DNA of 16,464 nucleotides from NCBI GenBank assembly GCA_900756945.1, contig CAAELZ010000089.1, positions 1 through 16,464 of the forward strand, written 5' to 3'. The translations under genes were made by a program, and so were the position numbers. Below the pieces are notes generated by a model. It worked only from the letters and a program-made list of their open reading frames with translations. It was not told where the DNA came from and did no database searches. Below, in pieces: positions 7,479-13,023 of the stretch (positions are counted from its first letter, which is position 1; the number at the start of each line of letters is the position of its first letter). Origin of the DNA: an uncultured Collinsella sp. GTDB taxonomy: Bacteria; Actinomycetota; Coriobacteriia; Coriobacteriales; Coriobacteriaceae.

Positions 7479-7670
7479 TTACCCAAAGAGCCCACCGAAC
7501 AGACCTCGGCGGCGCTTGTCCTTTTTATTCGAACCTTTACCCCGGGCGTTCTTATCCTTTTGCTTTTTGCGGTCCTGCTCCAACTCATCGTCATCGAGCA
7601 GCAAATCCCACTCAAACGGATCGTCTGTCAGATCGAACAGGTCATCGTCATCAAACACGTGCGCCTCCAT
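7479..7670 (-). CDS. Small hypothetical protein, acidic N-half and basic C-half
   Basis: 63 residues. Residues 1-33 are very acidic (FDDDDLFDLTDDPFEW, LLLDDDELEQD). Residues 34-57 are Lys/Arg-rich, and the end is GLFGGLFG. There is no good ribosome-binding site before the ATG at 7670. It starts six bases after the stop of the Cys-rich ORF, so translational coupling is possible. No family is recognised. The opposite charges of the two halves and the Phe/Gly tail suggest a disordered peptide. Confidence 0.45.
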   Translation of the reverse strand: MEAHVFDDDDLFDLTDDPFEWDLLLDDDELEQDRKKQKDKNARGKGSNKKDKRRRGLFGGLFG

Positions 7671-7676
7671 TACCGA

Positions 7677-7856
7677 TTAGCGAGCATCCACAACGTAGTT
7701 GAGAAGTCTACGGGCCCGTGCGGACACAAATTCATCCTGTCTGCGTCTTTCAATCGTTTGCCGCAACGCTTGCACAACGGAACGCTTGCAGATAAGATAG
7801 GAACACGGATGGCACCCGTGGCAGCGGGTCTTGCCAACTCCGATACACGTTTTCAT
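7677..7856 (-). CDS. Possible Cys-rich small protein, 59 residues
   Basis: ATG at 7854-7856, TAA at 7677-7679. The N-terminal part has five Cys: C4, then C12, C15 and C18 in RCHGCHPC, and C23 in YLICKR. This could be a zinc or iron-sulfur site. Residues 30-59 are an Arg-rich amphipathic helix region. The stop is six bases before the next small ORF on the same strand, which argues for a real gene pair. Against it, no clear ribosome-binding site precedes the ATG, and the hairpin at 7866-7895 is only ten bases upstream. No family recognised. Confidence 0.4.
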   Translation of the reverse strand: MKTCIGVGKTRCHGCHPCSYLICKRSVVQALRQTIERRRQDEFVSARARRLLNYVVDAR

Positions 7857-7865
7857 CGTGAGAAA

Positions 7866-7895
7866 TGGCCGTCTTCGCTTACGCGGGGGCGGCCA
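7866..7895 (-). terminator. Hairpin after the aldehyde dehydrogenase gene, probable terminator
   Basis: TGGCCG (7866-7871) pairs with CGGCCA (7890-7895), with an inner CGC/GCG pair. It lies 27 bases past the ALDH stop on the minus strand, followed by TTTCTC. The short T tract makes it a moderate terminator at best; on the + strand the flank is CTTTGTTT. Confidence 0.5.
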
Positions 7896-7922
7896 CTTTG
7901 TTTATCCCTATGTCATCTGATT

Positions 7923-9302
7923 CTAATGCACAAACATGCGCACGAACTTGTGCTTCCAGCTTGCGTAAGGGGCATAGCGAAACGGCACGTCCAGCCACGT
8001 TGCCTTGTTCACGATGCTCTTCTTGTGGCTAAACGTATCGAAGCTCTCGCGTCCATGGTACTGTCCCATACCGCTCGCCCCCATGCCGCCAAAGCCCATA
8101 TGGCTCGTGGCCAAATGCATAATGGTGTCATTAACACAGCCACCACCAAAGGGCACGTAACGCACAAAGCGCTCCTGAACTGCGCGGTCCTGGCTAAAGA
8201 TATATAAGGCCAGCGGTGTCGGACGATCCGTAATAAACGTCTCGGCCTCGTCTAAGCTCTCAAACGTCAGCACCGGCAAGATGGGACCGAAGATTTCTTC
8301 CTGCATCACGGCGTCATCGGGGGACACGCCGTCTAGGATCGTCGGCTCAATCTTGAGCGACGACTCGCGCGCCGTGCCTCCCAGCACAACCTTGTCGGGA
8401 TCGATCAGCCCGCGCACGCGCGCAAAATGCTTGGCGTTGACGATGTGGCCGTAATCCTCGTTGTCGAGCGGATGCTCGCCAAACATGCGGCGGACCTCCT
8501 CCTTGATGAGGCCCAACAGCTCATCGTGCACGTGCACGTCGACCAGCAGATAGTCGGGCGCTACACAGGTCTGGCCCACGTTGAGCCATTTACCAAAGGC
8601 GATGCGCCGTGCCGCGACCTTCAAGTTTGCCGTCGCATCCACAATGCAGGGACTCTTTCCGCCCAGCTCAAGCGTCACGGGCGTCAGGTTTTTACTTGCC
8701 CGCTCCATGACGAGTTTGCCGACCGAAACGCTGCCGGTAAAGAAGATCTTGTCCCAGCACTCATCGAGCAGCGCTTCGTTCTCGGCGCGCCCGCCCTCGA
8801 TAACCGTCACTAGGCGCGGATCAAACGTCTCTTCGCAGATTTGCTTGAGCACCGCGCTCGAAGCCGGCGCATAGGCACTCGGCTTGATGACCACGGTGTT
8901 ACCCGCAGCGAGCGCGCCGGCGAGCGGCTCGAGCGTCAACAAAAACGGATAGTTCCATGGAGCCATGATGAGCGTGACGCCATAGGGCACGGCTTGCGTC
9001 TTGCACACGCTAATAGCATTGGCGAGGTCGCAGGAGCGCAGGCGCGGGCGGCTCCATCGAGCCACATGCGCGATCTGATGGCGAATCTCGGAAAGCGACG
9101 TGCCGATCTCGCACATATAGGCCTCGTCATGCGACTTTCCCAAATCGGTCTTGAGCGCATGGGCAATATCGGCCTCGTGGGCCCGTACCGCATCGCGTAA
9201 ACTCACGAGCGCACGACGTCGAGCATCGACATCAAACGTGGCGTGCGTCTTAAAGTAGGCGCGCTGATCGCCGACGATGCGCGCAATTTCCTCGGTGTTC
9301 AT
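7923..9302 (-). CDS. Aldehyde dehydrogenase (NAD(P)-dependent, ALDH3-like)
   Basis: 459 residues, the usual short length of ALDH3 and coniferyl-aldehyde-type enzymes. Residues seen: N117 in APWNYPF, K140 in VVIKPS, the cofactor motif FFTGS (187-191), the general base E212 in LELGGKSP, the nucleophile C246 in NVGQTCVAPDY, and EEIFGPILPV. It oxidises an aldehyde to the acid. The AGGAGG ribosome-binding site overlaps the stop codon of the upstream alcohol dehydrogenase gene, with a 9-base gap, so translation is coupled. The pair would take an alcohol to its acid, or remove a toxic aldehyde. The substrate is not readable. There is no signal peptide; the C-terminus is slightly hydrophobic and basic (KHKFVRMFVH), which may allow loose membrane contact as in some ALDH3 proteins. 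Confidence 0.92.
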   Translation of the reverse strand: MNTEEIARIVGDQRAYFKTHATFDVDARRRALVSLRDAVRAHEADIAHALKTDLGKSHDEAYMCEIGTSLSEIRHQIAHVARWSRPRLRSCDLANAISVCKTQAVPYGVTLIMAPWNYPFLLTLEPLAGALAAGNTVVIKPSAYAPASSAVLKQICEETFDPRLVTVIEGGRAENEALLDECWDKIFFTGSVSVGKLVMERASKNLTPVTLELGGKSPCIVDATANLKVAARRIAFGKWLNVGQTCVAPDYLLVDVHVHDELLGLIKEEVRRMFGEHPLDNEDYGHIVNAKHFARVRGLIDPDKVVLGGTARESSLKIEPTILDGVSPDDAVMQEEIFGPILPVLTFESLDEAETFITDRPTPLALYIFSQDRAVQERFVRYVPFGGGCVNDTIMHLATSHMGFGGMGASGMGQYHGRESFDTFSHKKSIVNKATWLDVPFRYAPYASWKHKFVRMFVH

Positions 9303-9311
9303 GGCACCCTC

Positions 9312-10532
9312 CTAGTTCTCGTCCTCAAACATACCACCCGCGACGACCTCGTACATACGCTCGAGCTCCAAGCGGTCCATTAAAAGCGGAACGGGGTACA
9401 GCGGATTGGCCTCGGCGTCGGCATGTGCCGCCATTTCGGGAATGTCGGAGCGGCGAATGCCTGTCACATATTTGGGGATACCCAGGGCAACGTTCATGCG
9501 ATCGACCCAATCGATAAATGCCTCGGCCGCAAGACTGTCCTGCGCGTTAGCCGGCGCAATGCCTGCCATGCGAGCAAGATCGGCAAGCATGGGGGCGGCG
9601 GCGTCACCATAAGCGCGAAGCATGTGCGGCAGGATGATCGCGTTGGCCAAACCGTGCGGAATTCCGTATCGGCCGCCCAGACTGTGCGCGATGGCGTGAA
9701 CGTATCCCACATAGGAGCGGGTAAACGCAACGCCCGCCTTATACGCCGCCGAAAGCATATTGCGACGCGCACGTATGTCGTCGCCATACTCATAGGCCTC
9801 GAGCAAATTGTCGTGGATGAGCTGCACCGCCTGGCGCGCCATCTTGCGCGTGTAGGGCGTGGTGCTGCGCCCGATAAAGGCCTCGACGGCATGCGTCAGG
9901 GCATCCATACCCGTCTGCCCCGTAATGGAGGCGGGCAGGCCACGTGTAAACTCGGGGTCGTGTACCGCAAAGCGCGGGATCAGCACAAAGTCGTTAATGG
10001 GGTACTTGTAGTGCGTCTCGTCATCGGTAATGACCGCCGCAAGTGTGACCTCGCTTCCCGTGCCTGCCGTGGTGGGGACGGCGATGAGCAGCGGCAGGCG
10101 ACGATGAATCCGCAGCAGGCCGCGCATCTTGTTGATGGGCTTGTTTGGCTGCGCAATGCGTGCGCCCACGCCCTTGGCGCAGTCCATGGCTGATCCTCCG
10201 CCAAAGCCGATAATGGCCCGGCAGGCGCTCTCTCGGTACAGGAACGCCGCTTCCTCCACGTTTGAGACCGTGGGGTTCGCACGCGTTTCGGCATAGATCG
10301 TAACGCCAATCCCCCTGGATGCGAGCGCCGTCTCGAGCGGTGCCGTGAGCCCCAGACGGACAATGCCGGGATCCGTCACGATAAGGACCTTCTGGATCGA
10401 GCGCTTTTGAAGCACCGCGGGCACATCCTCGGCATGCTCTAAAATGCGCGGCTCGGTATAGGGCAGGATTGGCAATGCAATGCGAAAAACCGTCTGATAT
10501 GTTCGGCACCAGGCACGACGGGCTAGATGCAT
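9312..10532 (-). CDS. Iron-type (group III) alcohol dehydrogenase
   Basis: 406 residues. The NAD-binding part has GFGGGSAMDCAKG (109-121) and PTTAGTGSE (153-161). Metal ligands by comparison with FucO: D210 and H214 (GMDALTHAVEA), H279 (YVHAIAHSLGG) and H293 (GIPHG), with the expected spacing. The start at 10532 has AAGGAG eight bases upstream. The enzyme interconverts an alcohol and an aldehyde with NAD(H). It is the first gene of an operon with the ALDH gene 9 bases downstream. The N-terminal 20 residues before LPYTEPRILE are longer than usual but follow a good ribosome-binding site, so I keep them. It diverges from the rubrerythrin gene across a 256-bp control region. Confidence 0.92.
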   Translation of the reverse strand: MHLARRAWCRTYQTVFRIALPILPYTEPRILEHAEDVPAVLQKRSIQKVLIVTDPGIVRLGLTAPLETALASRGIGVTIYAETRANPTVSNVEEAAFLYRESACRAIIGFGGGSAMDCAKGVGARIAQPNKPINKMRGLLRIHRRLPLLIAVPTTAGTGSEVTLAAVITDDETHYKYPINDFVLIPRFAVHDPEFTRGLPASITGQTGMDALTHAVEAFIGRSTTPYTRKMARQAVQLIHDNLLEAYEYGDDIRARRNMLSAAYKAGVAFTRSYVGYVHAIAHSLGGRYGIPHGLANAIILPHMLRAYGDAAAPMLADLARMAGIAPANAQDSLAAEAFIDWVDRMNVALGIPKYVTGIRRSDIPEMAAHADAEANPLYPVPLLMDRLELERMYEVVAGGMFEDEN

Positions 10533-10550
10533 AAAGGAAACTCCTTCATT

Positions 10551-10630
10551 TGTTGATAGGTCAACATTTGCTCGCCCGATTGTACTCAGCGGCGTCCGTA
10601 TATGACTTGCAAACCGTTAATCAATCAACA
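10551..10630 (-). promoter_or_regulatory. ADH-ALDH operon promoter region with two palindromic operator candidates
   Basis: On the minus strand TACAAT (10579-10584) is a good -10 box; no convincing -35 is seen. A perfect inverted repeat TGTTGA-N4-TCAACA (10551-10566) lies just downstream of the expected start site, between it and the ribosome-binding site. A related imperfect palindrome, GTTGATTGATTAAC on the minus strand, lies at 10616-10629. Two copies of one half-site around a promoter suggest a repressor site with looping or cooperativity. The regulator is not encoded next to it. Confidence 0.45.
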
Positions 10631-10676
10631 TCTTCACATCTCAAAATTATTTTATTAAAAATCATTCCTAATAGGC

Positions 10677-10704
10677 TTCACATTTGGTTGCATTTATGGA
10701 TAAT
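10677..10704 (+). promoter_or_regulatory. Promoter of the rubrerythrin gene
   Basis: TTCACA (10677-10682), a 16-base spacer and GATAAT (10699-10704); each box differs from consensus by one base. The region just upstream (10630-10670) is strongly AT-rich. It predicts a leader of about 75 bases before the ATG at 10789. Confidence 0.6.
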
Positions 10705-10722
10705 AGAACTCGTCAAGACGCA

Positions 10723-10753
10723 CGTCCGGAGAGGGCCCTTACGGGACCGGACG
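10723..10753 (+). promoter_or_regulatory. Leader hairpin of the rubrerythrin mRNA
   Basis: CGTCCGG (10723-10729) pairs with CCGGACG (10747-10753), with an inner CCC-TTAC-GGG stem (10736-10745). It lies between the promoter and the ribosome-binding site, with no T tract after it. It is probably an mRNA-stabilising 5' structure; a regulatory role is open. Confidence 0.5.
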
Positions 10754-10788
10754 AGCGCACAATCGCCATCGATCGAAAGGATCGAATC

Positions 10789-11349
10789 ATGAAGTTTGTT
10801 TGCCCCGTTTGCGGTTATGTGGAAGAGTTCGACGGCGACCAGCTGCCCGAGGACTTCAAGTGCCCCCAGTGCGGCGTTCCCGGTTCTCGTTTCCTGAAGC
10901 AGGAAGAGGGTCAGCTCGAGTGGGCTGCCGAGCACGTCGTGGGCGTCGCCAAGATGGAGGGTGTCTCCGAGGACATCGTTGCCGATCTGCGCGCCAACTT
11001 TGAGGGCGAGTGCTCCGAGGTCGGTATGTACCTGGCCATGGCTCGCGTCGCTCATCGCGAGGGCTATCCCGAGATCGGCCTGTACTGGGAGAAGGCTGCC
11101 CACGAGGAGGCCGAGCACGCCGCCAAGTTTGCTGAGCTCCTGGGCGAGGTCGTAACCGACTCCACCAAGAAGAACCTCGAGATGCGCGTTGAGGCCGAAA
11201 ACGGCGCCACCGCCGGCAAGACCGATCTTGCCAAGCGCGCCAAGGCCGCTGGCCTTGATGCCATTCACGACACCGTGCACGAGATGGCTCGCGACGAGGC
11301 CCGCCACGGCAAGGCTTTCGCCGGCCTGCTCAAGCGCTACTTTGGCTAA
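10789..11349 (+). CDS. Reverse rubrerythrin (N-terminal rubredoxin domain, C-terminal diiron domain)
   Basis: 186 residues. The ATG at 10789 has AAAGGA eight bases upstream; earlier in-frame ATGs (10684) add non-family sequence. Residues 1-36 are a rubredoxin-like knuckle pair, C5-x2-C8 (CPVCGYV) and C25-x2-C28 (CPQCG). Residues 45-186 are the ferritin-like four-helix diiron domain with E74/E77 (FEGECSEVGMY), EAEH (107-110), and ExxH at 170-173 (DEARH). The domain order is the reverse of classical rubrerythrin, as in the clostridial NADH-peroxide reductase that protects anaerobes. It reduces hydrogen peroxide using electrons from an NAD(P)H:rubredoxin reductase not encoded here. It is a single-gene unit with its own promoter, leader hairpin and terminator. 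Confidence 0.93.
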   Translation: MKFVCPVCGYVEEFDGDQLPEDFKCPQCGVPGSRFLKQEEGQLEWAAEHVVGVAKMEGVSEDIVADLRANFEGECSEVGMYLAMARVAHREGYPEIGLYWEKAAHEEAEHAAKFAELLGEVVTDSTKKNLEMRVEAENGATAGKTDLAKRAKAAGLDAIHDTVHEMARDEARHGKAFAGLLKRYFG

Positions 11350-11384
11350 GCCAACCGCTTGAGACATAACCTCTAGCTCGATGA

Positions 11385-11414
11385 GGCCCGGACCGTATTG
11401 GTTCGGGCCTTTTT
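11385..11414 (+). terminator. Rho-independent terminator of the rubrerythrin gene
   Basis: GGCCCGGACC (11385-11394) pairs with GGTTCGGGCC (11400-11409) with one G-T pair, around a 5-base loop. Five T follow (11410-11414). It lies 35 bases after the stop. Confidence 0.92.
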
Positions 11415-11480
11415 CGTGCCTCACGAACTTGTTAACGCCCTGAAATAGGACCGCCTTCGGCATCGGCTTCTCGTCAAAAA

Positions 11481-11603
11481 CTAAGTGAGTAGACTTTTTT
11501 GAACTTGCCGAGCAGGCCATCCATATCACTTTATAAAGCCGCAGGTAAATGCCTTGTTACAAAACGGCCTGGTCACCAAAGTGCCAAAAGCCTACTCACT
11601 TAG
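11481..11603. repeat. 119-bp palindromic repeat, copy A
   Basis: The core 11483-11601 is 119 bp. Outer ends CTAAGTGAGTAG (11481-11492) and CTACTCACTTAG (11592-11603) are perfect 12-bp inverted repeats, and with one mismatch the pairing extends through CTTTT to about 18 bp. A second inner pair is CAGGCC/GGCCTG (11513-11518, 11566-11571). The centre is CTTTATAAAG. It has the same orientation and core length as copy B at 12903-13021, with 99 of 119 bases identical by hand alignment; differences cluster in the centre. The right end provides the stop codon of the minus-strand gene 11592-12719. Confidence 0.9.
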
Positions 11604-12719
11604 AACCGCAGCCGTCCACGATCGAGCTGTTTTGTGTCTAACGGGCATCTTTCCGTCAATTACTCCCAATTTTGTCCAGTCAACGAACAGTTCAGACCGG
11701 AGTAATGTCTCAGCCCTTTGCTCATCTGAGCTTTTATCACGATATTCAGCATCGAGCATCCTGCATACGGCCTTAACGATCGCGTGGAATCTACCCTCAT
11801 CGGATATCTGTCTGTGCGTCAGGAGAAGTACATCGTAGCCCATGGCCTGAAGGGCCGTCATGCGGTCAGCGTCACGCAAGCCATCCCCTGTGCGTCCGTG
11901 CGAGGCCTTTCCCTGACATTCAATGGCCACCTGTCGCCTGCCGTCCGGCGAAGAAAGAAGTAGGTCGATATATACACGGGACTTTCCCACAATCGCTCGA
12001 GCACTTGTGCTTAGCATCACTTCAACATTAAGCTCTATGCCGCAAAAACCTTCGCCTCCCAGGGATCGCGGCAGTGCAAGTAGCAAATACGCCTCGACCT
12101 CAAAAGGCGACGCGGCACCCAATGGAACGAGTTGCGATACCGCTATAAATCTATTGCCGTAACGCATCCCGCAAACATCTGAACAAAAACGGTCAAGGTC
12201 TCCGCCCAAAACCAAAGCGTCTCGATGCCATAAATTTGAGGCGGTGCCGTCCTCGGACGGGCAGCGCACCCAACCGAACGTTGTCGAAATCGCGCCCGAA
12301 TCAATTGCACGCGAAAGCTCCGCCTCAAGTGCCGCCGGCAGGGCGCACACCGCAAACAAGCCACACATCTCCGCCAATACCAAAAGAAGCTGAAGATCCG
12401 TCAGATGCCGCAACATGATGAATGCCGTCAGTAGAGGAGACGTAATCAAAAACCCATGCTCCGTTTCCAGCACGGATTCCCCGGGAAGCTCACCAAGAAA
12501 CAGCCGCTGCCTCATGCCGGCAGGGCAAGTCCGCTTGTTTCTCGTTCGAACCAACGTATACAACGGAAAGCCGAGCGCGACCTTAGCCGTCGGGTTGCGG
12601 GCGAGATCATATCGCTGCCGGTCTTCTTCCGGTCGTGGAAGAGGCGGACACAAAGCGCGGACTTGAGGAGGCAAACGCCAGTACCTAAAAGCCGATATAT
12701 CACAAAGTAGATCTTTCAT
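11592..12719 (-). CDS. Hypothetical protein with Vsr/DUF559-like nuclease-fold C-terminal domain, between two repeats
   Basis: 375 residues from the ATG at 12719; a GTG two codons earlier (12725) is possible. No good ribosome-binding site is seen before either. Positions below count from the GTG. The N-terminus (CDISAFRYWRLPPQVRALCP) is a short motif I associate with Coriobacteriia hypotheticals. The C-terminal part has SPFEVEAYLLL (E209), YIDLLL (D254), VAIECQGKASHG (E269, H276), RDADRMTALQAMGYDVLLLTHRQI-type ending (D285-L302). That order and spacing resemble Vsr/DUF559 folds in the PD-(D/E)XK group. The usual Asp-Gly or Lys next to the E is replaced by ECQ, so catalysis is uncertain. Early codons CTA, ATA and AGG are rare in the neighbours, which suggests transfer. 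Its last residues (LSE) and TAG come from repeat copy A. Function unknown; defence or mobile-element cargo is speculation. Confidence 0.7.
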   Translation of the reverse strand: MKDLLCDISAFRYWRLPPQVRALCPPLPRPEEDRQRYDLARNPTAKVALGFPLYTLVRTRNKRTCPAGMRQRLFLGELPGESVLETEHGFLITSPLLTAFIMLRHLTDLQLLLVLAEMCGLFAVCALPAALEAELSRAIDSGAISTTFGWVRCPSEDGTASNLWHRDALVLGGDLDRFCSDVCGMRYGNRFIAVSQLVPLGAASPFEVEAYLLLALPRSLGGEGFCGIELNVEVMLSTSARAIVGKSRVYIDLLLSSPDGRRQVAIECQGKASHGRTGDGLRDADRMTALQAMGYDVLLLTHRQISDEGRFHAIVKAVCRMLDAEYRDKSSDEQRAETLLRSELFVDWTKLGVIDGKMPVRHKTARSWTAAVLSE

Positions 12720-12802
12720 AGGCACAGGAAAACACGGATTTCAACCCAGTCAGTCACGCATTGGCGCGAACGCACCAAAAATGGCGCCGAACGGACTGCC
12801 GA

Positions 12803-12868
12803 GTTTTCAACATCCCTCCCCAACTGGCCAAAAGCTTGCCAAGAGCTGGACGAAGCCCTGTTGAAAAC
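12803..12868. repeat. Long-loop inverted repeat upstream of the orphan gene
   Basis: Perfect 10-bp arms GTTTTCAACA (12803-12812) and TGTTGAAAAC (12859-12868) with a 46-base loop. A run of seven T follows at 12873-12879 on the + strand. The left arm continues as TTTTCAACATCCC, close to TTTTGAACATCCC in copy B (12917-12929). The two may share ancestry, or this may be an extension of the same compound repeat. No + strand gene precedes it, so a terminator role is not evident. Confidence 0.6.
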
Positions 12869-12902
12869 CCCATTTTTTTCTCATGCAGGAGCTTTGCGCG
12901 GC

Positions 12903-13023
12903 AAGTGAGTAGACTTTTTTGAACATCCCGATCAGGCCGGTCATCCTGCTTTTCAAAACCGCAGGTAGATAGCTTGTTACAAAACTGCCTGGTCGCCAAA
13001 GTGCTAAAAGTCTACTCACTTAG
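12903..13023. repeat. 119-bp palindromic repeat, copy B
   Basis: The core 12903-13021 is 119 bp with perfect 16-bp inverted ends AAGTGAGTAGACTTTT (12903-12918) and AAAAGTCTACTCACTT (13006-13021). An inner pair is GATCAGGC/GCCTGGTC, and a central hairpin is CCTGC/GCAGG (12945-12949, 12960-12965 region). Only the right end keeps the full CTAAGTGAGTAG; the left end has GC in place of CT. It directly abuts the MocR gene and provides its TGA stop (13016-13018). Confidence 0.9.

Noticed and set aside
7795..7860. Possible tRNA or small structured RNA near the ALDH end
   Set aside because: I could not form a cloverleaf or find a T-loop; the stretch reads better as a Cys-rich ORF.
7470..8207. + strand open frame over the two small ORFs and the ALDH 3' end
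   Set aside because: No ribosome-binding site or family motif; its second part is antisense to ALDH. The minus-strand readings are better supported.
12754..13019. Two minus-strand open frames (81 and 70 codons) running through repeat copy B
   Set aside because: They are made of repeat and hairpin sequence in two overlapping frames with no ribosome-binding site. The corresponding frame in copy A is not kept, so coding is unlikely.
11481..13023. CRISPR-like reading of the repeated sequence
   Set aside because: Only two copies, 119 bp each, over 1.3 kb apart with a gene between; no spacers and no cas genes.
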